From positions 52,073,381 through 52,137,380 of the forward strand of contig NC_069136.1 of the NCBI RefSeq assembly GCF_026914265.1: a DNA stretch of 64,000 nt, written 5' to 3'. The notes beneath the pieces are model-generated. The model saw only the letters and a program-made list of their open reading frames with translations, ran no database searches and had not been told where the DNA came from. Below, in pieces: positions 36,801 through 47,980 of this stretch (position 1 is the first letter of the stretch; every line of letters starts with the position of its first letter). A program made the translations under genes and the position numbers. This DNA is from Mya arenaria (lineage: Eukaryota > Mollusca > Bivalvia > Myida > Myidae).

Positions 36801-39800
36801 CAAGCAAACTTCTTTGTAGACATTTTAATGAGCCTGAATTATTCTCAAAATAAGATATGTGTTAATGTTCGTCATTTCTGTAAGCTTGTATTAGGGTCAT
36901 ATGACGAAAATATAACTTAGTACTTATTGTCTATTAGGACTTCATTGAGTGTTTACAATCCGCGTTGTAATAACTAAATGTTTCATTTCAGGTATTTGTT
37001 CATGGTCTATGTTTCAGGGACCTATTCTTATTTATTTTGGTGTTTTTCCTTTTTTAATGTTATTGATTGGTATCTGTTTCGACGGTTATTCCTTGGCTTA
37101 AAACACCGTTTTACGCTAGTGTCTCTCTCAATGCAATGAGGTTGATTCTTTTACATCACTTGCAAGAACTTCAGTAAAAAGTATTATTTGTTTCGGACAT
37201 TGACACTATAACTTTGTCCAACTTTTTACAATTTTGGTGAAATTGAATAAAAAAAATAATATGATTCATTAAATATACTTATATTCATCTTAAATATTTT
37301 AAAAAAACTGTTATTATTAATGATACGTATTTACTGTTAATTTCAGAATCATTTGAAGAAGTAAAATCAGTATGTTACAATTAGCTTTAAATTCTAACTT
37401 TAAACAGATTGAAATAATATTCAAGGTTAATTTCGTTGCTTCAAATCTAAAATTACACATTTGATTTGCTTTTTATTACACTGTGTCAAACATGATATTT
37501 GAATGAATTATATGATACTTTCCCGATGGCCAAAAGAAGCTCAGAAATAGATCTTTAAGTATGAATTCTATTCCAGGGTTTGCGATGTAAATGTGCCAGT
37601 AATAACGCCTCGCGGAGGCTAACATGCGGAAAAAAATGTGTAGAAGCTGATCAATATCCTTGTGGTGGTACAGCCGACATCAATATATTCTCACTTTACA
37701 CTGTTGAAAATGGTACTTATAACGTTGATTTATCATGTTGACTCCTAGACGAGTTTTGAAAACGAATGTTACTACATGATTTTAAAATTTATGATCACTT
37801 TAGAAAAATCTTCATCAAAAATCAGCACAGGAAAGATTTCCAGTTAACCGATTTTTGAAGAGGGACCCTTTTCTCTTTAGAGGCATAAATGAAATAGGGT
37901 TTAAATATCCATCATGATATAATTTGATATATCATTAAAAAAAGAGATTAAACATTGTGTACTATGTACGTTGCTAATTCATCACCCTTTATATTTCAGT
38001 TCCTCCTAGCGAAAATTCACAAGACATTCACAGAAACTGTCTAATGTTTTACTATAATTACAGACCTGGAAATGATTATTTTTGGGATTCATGCACATTT
38101 ATAAACTACCAAGCGCTATTATGCAGCAACAAATATTTTTCAGGTAATTATTTCTGTTTTGTATGCCAACTTTATGAAACAAAACGAATAATCAAATTGT
38201 GTAGCCTGACAATTTTTAGCGCCCACGGTTGTTGGGCAGGTTCACAGTTTCAATCGGATGATTCTGAAACTAGGTACACAATTGGGCGCGTTCATTCCAA
38301 AAGTTATCAAGAGAAAAAACATTTAAAATGTTTTGGTTACTTTTGGTATAAACCTCATGGATTTTTATGATCTTAAAGTGTACTTGTTACTAACAATATT
38401 CCTGTGGTAGCCTTATACACTCTAGGAGCTTTTTAAGCATTGTACATGTATATTCAAACGTTATAAGTTAACGCTAAAAGTCCTGCAACAAACATTTATA
38501 TTCACGTAGATTATTAATTGCTGTAGATAGTCGGCCTACTGATGTGGCAAAAGCAATAATTGAAAGGAATAATTTGAAAAGCACAAACTATTGATAGCGT
38601 TCATTATGTGTCAAGTGAAATTATTTTAAGCATACGATGCTTGTAAACCAAACTCAGCCTCGGAGCAAAATCTAACCCTCGATGCACAGGGAACGGTCTA
38701 GTCAAGGATGTGTGTATAAGGAAACCGTGCGGCTTTAAAAAATATCTTAGAACAAATACAAACCGATTTGAAATGTAATATATATAATTATATTTTTATC
38801 GTATATTTGACCGTTATTTCTTTTTCCTTGTTATGTCTAGACCAAATTTTTAAATAAAAAACCTGCTGACTTCAACTTGAAGCCAAGATGTACATGATAG
38901 TGGCAACAGGATTTACAGTAACATCAATTGTAGTAAAAGTAGTAGTAGTAGTTTAGGTTTAGGTAGGTACGTGTGACCCAAATCGAAAAGTTTGATGCTT
39001 GACAAAGTGTAATTTGTTGTTCCATCATACATGCACTAATCTATTATAGAATATAACCCTATGGCGGAACTACAAAATGAAAATTATGGAAAATGGGCTA
39101 AGGCTGTTGAAAAATGCGTCGAAGGAGGCAAATTCCCTGCATCGATACAAAGTATAAAAAATGTCAATTTTACAAACCAGGAAAAGCGGAACCATTGGAC
39201 AGGAATAATGAAAAAAGATTCTATAATATCTTTGAACGATATGCTTGGTATGTACATCATTCCTTCTGGGTTAACCGCCTAATAAGTTCATAATGTTACC
39301 ATGGTCTTACGTATGTGTGGATGCAGCTTTTTATTTCTGTGATTCTAATAATGGTTATTTGGATAAACAACGTGGTTCAGATATTGTGTATTTCTTTCGT
39401 ACGAAGTCAATTAATGGTAAGCATTTTGTTCACTAACGTTCTCTATATGTGTAAACAAATGCTACCTACAACTGATTTTTAACAAAACGATCTTTTGAAT
39501 ACTAACTATTTGCTAACACGTTCCGTTTAAACACATAACAAAAAATGATTTATTGAAAACCGTAGTTTCCTTTTACGGGTGTATAGGCTTAAATAAAAGA
39601 ATCGTGACTTTTGAGGTGAAAAACATATCAATCAGAATATTGAAATTTGTAAGCAAGTTCGTTTTCACGATTAAATATTGCCAAACAATCGAGCAACACA
39701 GTTATTACATACATCTTGGCATCATAACAGTGACGAAAAAGGTAACGAACTTAATTCCTAAATAAATGTATCGCTAAAAGTAGATTTTTTAATGGCAACC

Positions 39801-42800
39801 TTGAATCATGATCTCTTTTAACACAGTGAAAATGTTCGTAACCAAGTCGACTTTCGTGCCCAACATGATTTGGTTTATATTGAAGTGTGTACGAAACTCA
39901 TGTGAACATTGGCATATTGTACGATTTCTTTGTAAGCAACAAATATCGCGAAAGAGAAAAATAACAAACTATTTGATAAATGTTGTCGTTTCCATTTGGT
40001 GACTTCTTTTCTTTGTATTGTTAGTTTCTTACCTTTCAAATTTGAATATATGCCTAGGTTAGAACCTGTCCGTTAATATGTCCTCACAGATAGGGACGAA
40101 CAGTATTGCACTAACAATTGAATTAACACTCAGGTTTAAAGAAACCAACATGATATATCTTTCAACATCAGCAAAACATAGTATATTACTTTATATGAGA
40201 TAAATGAAATCATCTTGCTTAAAACGTTTTCTTAAATGACATTGCCTATTTTAGATTCTGTACCGGTACGAACACTACAAACAAATCATACACATATGCA
40301 CAACTAATGAACTGTACATTATTAAGTTTAAAATCGGATCGTTTGTAAATCACTATGAAATATTCAAACCAAGCACTATTTTGTCATCAATTTTGAACTA
40401 TGATAAATTTTAAATAATAACCGAACAGTTATAATATATGCCCAAACAGTTTTAAGTTTAACAGGATAAAGGTGTCATAAAGAATAAATTAGTAATTCAG
40501 CTAACTGACATAATATACTTGAACGTGTTACACATAAGATTTTTTACGAAAATAGGGCCAGAAATAATTACAATATATGTATTTATTTGTAAAGAACGAA
40601 AAAATTCCGATTTTTTATATGAAACATCTTGTCAACGGTTCAAGTCCCACGCACACTGCATAAAATCATCAATTTAAAATAAAGCTGTGGTAAAACAGTA
40701 AATACATTTTGACAAACTGTGCAAATGAAATTACATTCATACAATTAATAACAATTTATGTTGTGGCATATACTGGTTGCATGTTCATAATAATGTTAGT
40801 GTTAAGCTTTAATGTGTATTATTTTGTTCTTTTTAAATATCACATTTATTTATTGTTAGATGTATTAATTACTTTTGTTTTATTGAATTAATTTAGTCGT
40901 AGAAGCAGAAAAAACAATGACATCGTCGTGAGAAAGGGCAAATATGGTTTGTTTCTATTTTGTATTCTCTTTTTTTCTTTCCGCTGAATAGAAAATGGGA
41001 ATCAAGAATTAGCCTAGCATTTGTTTTATTATTTTTAAAGTGACATTTTCATTCAAAATCATAACATAAAAGTGTATAACAAAGTTTACCATAAATTTTG
41101 AGTGATAAACCCTCAACTTCTTTCAAATTAATGTATTTATGGAAAATATCAGTTACTGATAATAAGATTGTAACCGTGTAGCGAATAGCTGAAAACACAC
41201 ACAAATAAAATGGGTCCTAAAGGGACAGGAATAAACTATCGCCTCATTAGGTAGAAATACTTTGAATTCTGCACCTTTGTTTTAAAATAAACACGGTATA
41301 TTTAATCAGAACCATTGTTTTTGACATTTATTCATTCGTTTTTGTAGATCAAAACAATCGTATTAGGTTTGTTAAATTTTAATGGAGAGTAAGAGTGCAT
41401 CTTAAATATTTTTAAACATGTTTATTATCGAACGTAATAGTAGGGAATAAAGCTGTTGCTGAAAGTTATATCATGTTTCAAAATCCCTGTTGTTGAATAT
41501 AATTGAATGTATTGTTCGTTTATTTTCGACTCAAACACTTGTTTGCCGTAGATTTTCGCCGGAAACAATTATTGACTGTTGAAAAAATCTTAATTTATCT
41601 CTTCACAAACACTAAAAAATGTATTGATATCGAGCAAATTCTATCGTATGCACGGGAAGAAAAGAAACAAAAGATACAAATAAGCAATTTACTTATGTTT
41701 CCGATTGAAAACGATGATTGCTGGAGTTTCTATTAATTTAACAATCATAACATTATCGTAAATGGCGAAATGGAAGGCTATTTATGATAGCCAAACGCAC
41801 ATTATGTCTTAACAAATTATGATCCAATATGTTGATGTTTACCGTTAATATTCGTTCTTCATTTATTTTTAATCAATTATCGAAATCGCTGTATCCGTCC
41901 GTTCGTTCAAATTAATATAACATTGAGGTGTTGACTGATATTTCGCCCCTTCGACCGTATGCTACCTTTTGACGTACTCAGTGCGAAGTTCTTCTTATTT
42001 TCGAATAACCGGCCGGAGAACAATTTGGAAACGATAACAAGAAGTAAAATTTACATGCATTCAAGAGCTGTATCCCTGACATTTCGAAAGAAATATATTT
42101 TACTGGTTTACCACATCGATGATAGAAGACACAAGCAGCTTTTACTTAGCAAAGTTCTATTATAACTTTACATAAATATTTTAAGGACCTTTAAAATCTG
42201 AGTAAAGCGTGTATTAGCCTTTTGCGTGTCTTAACAACTTAGCATAAAATCGTGAGTATAATTTGCTGCAGAAGCACCATGACAACAATGCAGATATCAT
42301 GACAACAGTTTGGTAAAGGCAAATTTAAAATAAGTTTTAAAAATATATCCAATACATATATATTACACCTTACATAAAGTTGTCCCTTCTTTGTGTATAT
42401 CAATGCATTTTAATATTAATCAAGTTTTTATGACGTCAGCGGTCCCTATCATGTTTTTGGCCAGACCGGACCTCGCCAAAAATAAAATGTGGACCGCGGA
42501 CGTCATATAATATCGCCCGCTGGCGTCATAAAACTTGTGAGTGCTGCTTGCAATTTTTACAACGATATTTCCTAAGTAAATATATTTTGATTTGTTCAAT
42601 AAAACACATCAATTGCGCCTGAACATTATTAAATAGTAAATAAATGTATTCGGTATAATATCAGAAATATAACGCATCACTTCGGGCCATATGCACTTAT
42701 TCGCATTGAAGGGAAAACATCATGACTGTCTAAAATAATGAAAAAAATAATCAATATAAAAACGATAATTTCTTCTGCTGATATTTTAAACATATTTATG

Positions 42801-44887
42801 CCTATGAATATTTTTAAATATTTATTTATTATATTTAGTGGAAGTGTTTAAAATAAAAGAAGTATATGTAACGTCGTATAAAATTACTTATCAATTACCT
42901 TACAGATAATAGCACCAATCAACCCAGAACGTATGCATATGTGGAGAAGATAAACCAGACTTTTTACGTGAGATTTGCTAATGAAAGTGACTTTAGGAAA
43001 AGCTTATGCGTTGGGGGTAAGTACAAATCTTAAAAAAAGTACAAGTGAATAACATTTGTAAATACTAAATGTTGGGATAAATGTGAAGCTTGGCTTTTAT
43101 AACCGGTTAAAATTCCCAGTTTGTTCTTATTTGGTTTATTACCGACCATGCAAGGTTGTTCACCCGCAAAATTTATAATTGGCAAGTTTTTGAAAGGTGT
43201 GTAAGGCGTAAAAATAAAAGAAAAATCCACGTATATTTTCTATTGCCGTAATGTCCTAAATGTTTTAACCATTTTAAATATGAGAATGTGTACATAGTTA
43301 TATACCTTAATATAGGCTGGTTTGGTTCACATTCTTAGTTCTCAAACAAAAAAGTTATGCCTTGCTACCTACCTGTCCTCTTTTTGGAAATGTTAGTGGT
43401 ACCAAAATGTGCCTATTATTTGTTATCTTGTAGCTTAATGTTCTTTTTTTATTGTTTTCGGTCTTTGTTCTGTGGTTTTTAAACAGAATACTGGTGAAAG
43501 TTTAGTTTACAATACAAAATATATTCTTTTCTAAAAAAAACTACACATTAATGACATTTTATTTCCTTTTTAAAGATATAAAAAATTGTTTATATCAGTT
43601 TTAAGTAGCAACTATTTCACTTCGTGAACACAAAAAATGAATATTCTCGTAAAATATAACTTTTGGGGCTCTTTCGATGAAATATATTGCGATCTAACAC
43701 TGAAACAAAAAATAACCAAAATAAGGATTAAACGTATAATTTTGCTGGAATGTTGTCAATCAAGCAAAGAATGAAATATATTTTTTTACAAGTAATGATA
43801 TAGCCGTTGCATCAACTCACCTCAATATTATTTTATTATATCACAGTTTACATTTAAGTAAAAGCATGTGATAACTCAATTAACTACACGTTGATACAAT
43901 ATAAAGAGGTGCATAAGTGTATGTGGACGTTTAATTATTAATTTTCAGATGGCACATCGGCAGTACCCACGATAACGACACGAGAGACACAATCTTCTTT
44001 TTCGGAATCAACCACGACACCAGCCAAAAGTACAAAAGGTTATTTCAGTATAAAGTTAGGACCCATTACGTACCGAACATCTCCAAAACTTTTGATACAC
44101 AATTAAGAGTAAATATTACGTTTAGCTCTTAAAATAAGATGGAACATGAACTCCTTTATTAAAATAAATATATGCTTTTCGGTGGGTTGGAGAGATAACC
44201 AGTTAGATAAAATAATATTTCACTGTTTGAAACAGTGCAGATATGTATTTGATATTGTTCACTGTTTTAAACTTTTAGCGTTCTCACGTTTAAATCAACT
44301 CTAATTGTACATATGGCTCACAATTTTCACAACGTCATTTCCGAAATGAGGTCCGCATACAATTTGGCGCTTTTTCCAAAAAAACTAAAATTTAATGTCA
44401 TTTAATATCCCTTTTTACGCATATAAGAAAATAGAAAAGTTGATTATATCAGTGTAAGGTTGCAAAGTATTTCATCTCGTGAACACCAAGAATTAATATC
44501 CTCGTGAAAAATAACTTTTGGTGCTTATTCGATGATATATGATTTTGCTTGAATATTGTTAATCAAGCAAAAAATGAAATAGAATTGTGTACAAGTAATG
44601 ATACATTTTCTGACCAATGGATAAAGAGCAATGTTATATTACATATTTGTGATGCCAGAACAGAGCTGATAGTTATATTTACAGGCCAAGTTTTAACACA
44701 GAATATGTTTCAAAACTAATGCATTATATGTTCTATTTAATGAGTTTCAAATGACACATCGTAAAGACCCTCAATATCGGAACCAATTAATTTGGAATAA
44801 ACCACCTGCCAAAAGTAGAAAAAAGTTTACTTACAAATTTGTCTGAACTATATTATATTTGGTTCCCCCACTTAGAATCACGTCTCG

Positions 44888-44958
<71 letters not shown>

Positions 44959-47900
44959 ACACATTTGTATTCAACGAGTTCAGCAAATGTGATATTAAGC
45001 GAACCAGAACGAACTAAATAAAGTTGTGTTTTATATGACGGCCAGAATCTTATTGTACTGAAACATTCTATTCCCGACATTAAGTACTCGGAAGATTTTA
45101 GAACAAATAAATATTCGACATGTTATAATTCCTTTTGAAAATATAACAAGCACTGAGTGAAATTCTTTTATTACAATTGAGAGTCGTCTGACATGTTTAG
45201 ATGACGTCATAATTTCGAACTTTGTTCATGCCGTCATCAATAAATAAATACATATGGTATTATACGTCTTTAAAGATAATTTAAGGAAATAAAAAGAAAT
45301 CTTTTTTCTAGTGATTTGAACTCGTATATCGAGTAGTTTTAACGATTGACAGTTTCTTAGTGTGCTTACTTACATAAATTATATTTTCTATTCATACAGC
45401 CCATGTCGGGATATTTTGTATATGATGTCTGTAATTTCCACATTGTTATGATTTTTTACTTACGTACCGCTATACCGCTTTACCACATAAGGTCCTACAT
45501 CAAGCGTGACGTCAACCAACCATGTCATAACAACAGACATACATTCGACGCAAGCACCAACATTGGATACATCTACAACGCCAACATCGCATACGGTACC
45601 TAAAGGAACAGCAGCCTCCATAGACAAAGACGAAGCGGGTATGTTTATAGTCAATCATAGTCATGTAGCGACTTTTCCTTTTTCATTTTGGGGAAAGCAT
45701 GAATAATGTGAAGTCATATATAGAGCAAGTATTCTCTAATCTAAACGTCTTCACCTAGTTGAAACAAGTTAGTGGTTTTGTTTATACGACCGAGATTCTT
45801 AATTAACTATAGATTATGCAACATTTAAAATATTATGAACGCCCTAAGAATTAAAATATACAGGAACAAGCCCAATTGTAAACCACAATAGTCATACTTA
45901 CAAAAATATGATACAACAAATTATGATGAAACATTTAGTGGGGTGTATTTTTCAAAACATTTCGAAATGTCAAGGAAAAAACGCATTTTTGAGCGTAACA
46001 TTCGATCACTTAACGAAGCCGTTCCAAAAGCAATGGTTGAGTGTGTGCAACAATGAAATGGTAGTGAAATACCACGTGTCCAGCAATGAGAGGCAATACA
46101 TATATGTCGGCTTTGCATGGTTTCAGTAAAACGTCTCCGAGCAACAACAACACAATTGAATATGGGGCACGATATATCATTATGTAACAGGCCTGCAATC
46201 AGTGTGAGATTTAAAATGTGTTATTAACTTTGGACAATTCTAATCTTAAACGCTTTAGTGCGTTAGAAAAGCAATTGAATAGAGTGATTTCAAGTGAGTT
46301 TTTAGAATATTTAAAATTCTAAGCTTACAAGTGAGTATAAAGATGTTCTAAGAATATTTTAGAAACAATCGAAATATGAAATAACAGAGATGTAGATTCA
46401 TGAACAGTACGCATTTGTTGAGTCGACTTTTGGTATAAATCGATGCTTTTTGAACGCATCGTAAAACGTATCTAATTGCAACTTGTATATTGTTTCCTAA
46501 AATCAACAATAACAAAATCAAAAAGAGCATAAAACAATTATGTTTTTTTAAATGTGAGTTGATTTCGTACGACTAAACTCGTAAACTTGCAAACACAAAT
46601 GAGTGTGACTACAACAACGCTAAAATGATATTTAATATTTCACAGGATCAACGGCAGGCCTCGCTGCTGGTTTGTCCGTATCTCTGGTAGTGCTTATCAT
46701 TGTGACGGTCATAGTGCTGGTGTTCTTTAAAAGAAGGTAGGTTTATAAGGATATTTGTAAATATATATATATTTACCCCAATTAATTTAAACGCGAACGT
46801 TTAAAGTGTTGTTTCAATACATGTACGGAAAATAGCTTAAAACTTCTTTACGAGACAATTTTCAGCTGCAGCGACATGTCATTATCTTGTTTCTTATATG
46901 GTTAAAGGATCCTCATTCACTTGCACTTTTCTAATTGTTGCAATAGGAAGAACCTAAACATCTACCTTTTAGTTGTGACACGGTTTTAGTGTAATGAACA
47001 GATTTTAAACATAATGCAGTGGACATGTGTTTTTAATCTGATTTAATGAATCAATGCGTATTTGTTTAATGCCCATGTTATAGACATGGTATTTCGCTCG
47101 TTTAAATTTCGAAGAAAAAGACAAAGTAGTGTATCTTCGATGTCGTCGTCCGCAGACGCGGTGTTGTCGTAAACTTCGGTCATAACTCAAAACAAGTAGA
47201 AACCGTCAGAGGTCATGCAATAGTCTATTGGATTGCTCTAATAATTTATGTACCCGACTAATAGTATATACTACTCTAAATGATAAAATTGCTACGTTTG
47301 TTTGACTTTACAGGGGACTTCTAACAAAGTGCTACACACCTAAGGGTGGAAAAGGCAATCAGAACGAAGACACACGAACAGAAATATCATTCGTGTCAAC
47401 ACCGATACTTGAATCTACTACAAACACAATGAATGAATTAACATCCTCAAATCATTATTTTGTGCTTGAAAAAACGTTTAATAGGGAAACCAAAGAGGAG
47501 ACTGAACACTATGCAGAGCCAGATACGACCGATGTTGACCATTATGAATTGAGCGAAATGTCGCAGAAAGACACTAATGATGATTACGACACAACCGATG
47601 GCAAAAAGGGCCCAGCCAAGTCTGGATTGGCTAAGCCAAATTACAATTATAACAAAGTCACGTTACATCAATCTAATGAGTACGATCATATTCATCAACA
47701 TGGAAGGCCGCCAAAGTCGGACAGACAAACTGAAAATGAATACGACATATCGAATAACCTGATCGACGGCAACCCCAATGAGAATTTCGGTGAGGACAGT
47801 GATACATATAACCATTTGAACAAAGATGAATTGAAGAGCTCAGGCACGGATAACGTTTATGGAAAGTCAGAAACAGGTGGCGATAGTGGATATGATACTT

Positions 47901-47980
47901 CCAGTTGTCTAAAACCTCGCATGAATGTGGATGGAAACGATCAGCAAGCTGATTATGCTGTGATAAAAAAGAAATGGTAG
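33812..47980 (+). CDS. Receptor copy B: WSC-domain type I membrane protein with long multi-tyrosine tail (648 aa, 11 exons)
   Basis: Exons are 33812-33872, 35565-35762, 36156-36259, 37577-37712, 38000-38143, 39050-39247, 42906-43016, 43949-44038, 45492-45638, 46646-46736 and 47314-47980. All junctions are GT/AG with matching phases, and the sum is 1947 nt including TAG. Layout by residue is signal peptide 1-20, lectin-like exon 21-87, WSC-type 87-166, Cys-rich 167-214, second lectin-like 215-280, LC-ended 281-317, two Ser/Thr-rich stalk exons 318-396, transmembrane about 402-423 and tail 427-648. It is the inverted paralogue of copy A, with identical lengths for exons 1-4, 6 and 7 and about 85% identity in exon 2. 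It differs by an extra stalk exon and a much longer tail. A glycan- or microbe-recognition receptor is plausible but inferred. Confidence 0.88.
34785..35075 (-). repeat. Dispersed repeat in copy B intron 1
   Basis: It has the same boxes as in copy A intron 1 but reversed in the window (tttggtatgtagcc, cttttactaaatttgttc, ccatgccccgg). It is therefore in the same orientation relative to its host gene as the copies in A. Degenerate. Confidence 0.55.
35565..35762 (+). CDS. Copy B exon 2: first lectin-like exon
   Basis: A 198-nt exon, phase 1 at both ends, with an actttcag acceptor and GTAAGT donor. It has KWNESSC, CRDDGSC and FWIGYAKTW motifs. Acceptors slightly upstream (at 35531 or 35538) would also keep frame and add 9-11 residues. 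I prefer 35565 because copy A uses the matching site. Confidence 0.85.
36156..36259 (+). CDS. Copy B exon 3: first half of WSC-type domain
   Basis: 104 nt, phase 1 to 0, with a GTGAGT donor. It carries GCGQL, L-G-E-C-R-R-T-A-G-C and FGIQ, the Cys and FGIQ pattern of WSC domains. Confidence 0.88.
37577..37712 (+). CDS. Copy B exon 4: second half of WSC-type domain
   Basis: 136 nt, phase 0 to 1, with a ttccag acceptor and GTACTT donor. It contains LRCKCAS, CGKKC, DQYPCGG and FSLYTV, matching the C-x-C / CxxxC / CGG / S-x-Y signature of WSC domains. Confidence 0.88.
38000..38143 (+). CDS. Copy B exon 5: Cys-rich ectodomain exon
   Basis: 144 nt, phase 1 at both ends, with an atatttcag acceptor and GTAATT donor. 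It contains RNCLMFYY, FWDSCTF and the ending LLCSNKYFS. An open frame reads on past the donor to 38370, but homology to copy A stops at the splice site. Confidence 0.85.
39050..39247 (+). CDS. Copy B exon 6: second lectin-like exon
   Basis: 198 nt, phase 1 at both ends, with a ttatag acceptor and GTATGT donor. It has [17 protein letters not shown] and HWTGIMKK motifs. Length and phases equal those of exon 2. Confidence 0.85.
42421..42537. mobile_element. 117-bp foldback (palindromic) element in copy B intron 6
   Basis: The ends CAAGTTTTTATGACGTCAGCG and the inverse of CGCTGGCGTCATAAAACTTG pair almost perfectly. A nested inner stem (gtcagcggtcc.../...ggaccgcggac) follows. This looks like a tiny MITE or foldback. 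I could not see a target duplication. It also contains a tgacgtca CRE-like palindrome. Confidence 0.55.
42906..43016 (+). CDS. Copy B exon 7: LC-ended module
   Basis: 111 nt, phase 1 at both ends, with a ttacag acceptor and GTAAGT donor. It shares [11 protein letters not shown] with copy A and ends in KSLCVG. Confidence 0.85.
43949..44038 (+). CDS. Copy B exon 8: Ser/Thr stalk exon, absent from copy A
   Basis: 90 nt, phase 1 at both ends, with an attttcag acceptor and donor GTTATT (weak). It encodes a Thr/Ser-rich segment with TTRETQSS and STTTPAKST words. Since it is symmetrical, skipping it would keep frame. Confidence 0.75.
44749..44826 (+). pseudogene. Dead duplicate of copy B exon 8
   Basis: It aligns with exon 8 (a-tg-cacatcg, ggaatc/aaacca-c, gccaaaagta-aaaa). 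The acceptor AG has become AA (tttcaaatg) and the donor region has lost GT (aaaaaagttt remains nearby but off-register). It is therefore predicted not to be spliced in. Confidence 0.6.
44890..44956. repeat. (TA)n microsatellite
   Basis: About 67 bp of pure TA in copy B intron 8. The Ile/Tyr open frames across it are artefacts. Confidence 0.95.
45492..45638 (+). CDS. Copy B exon 9: Thr/Pro-rich stalk
   Basis: 147 nt, phase 1 at both ends, with an acataag acceptor and GTATGT donor. It encodes a Thr/Ser-rich stretch with STQAPTLDTSTTPTS, the counterpart of copy A exon 8. Confidence 0.8.
46646..46736 (+). CDS. Copy B exon 10: transmembrane helix
   Basis: 91 nt, phase 1 to 2, with a ttcacag acceptor and GTAGGT donor. 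It encodes a Gly/Ala-Leu start, then a long Val/Leu/Ile run and FFKRR, a clear single-pass anchor with basic stop-transfer. Confidence 0.88.
47314..47980 (+). CDS. Copy B exon 11: long tyrosine-rich cytoplasmic tail
   Basis: 667 nt, with a ctttacag acceptor, ending at TAG 47978. It encodes 222 tail residues with 13 tyrosines spaced along an acidic, polar and probably disordered chain. Yxx-hydrophobic sites are YFVL, YNKV, YDHI, YNHL and the near-terminal YAVI. YNKV-x7-YDHI (47648-47692) is close to ITAM spacing, but Val replaces the usual Leu/Ile. None matches the strict ITIM (hydrophobic/Ser at -2). Such sites could bind SH2 proteins or AP-2; this is inferred. Confidence 0.88.

Larger units (their letters stand above)
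43525..44832 (+). repeat. Tandem segmental duplication (~850 bp period) around exon 8
   Basis: The left copy (43525-44050) and right copy (44373-44832) share in order attatatcag, tttca-ctcgtgaacac, aataacttttgg-gct, cgatga-atat, aatcaagcaaa-aatgaaata, acaagtaatgata and the exon-8 region. The right copy is more decayed. Read by eye; an alignment would set the true limits. Confidence 0.65.

Noticed and set aside
38144-38370. Read-through of copy B exon 5 as a longer exon
   Set aside because: Homology with copy A ends at the GT donor, and the next exon joins in phase.
44839-45080. Ile/Tyr open frames over the TA repeat
   Set aside because: Artefact of the (TA)n tract.
47393-47980. Treating the copy B tail as an independent gene
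   Set aside because: It has no ATG at its start; it joins the transmembrane exon through a good acceptor at 47313.
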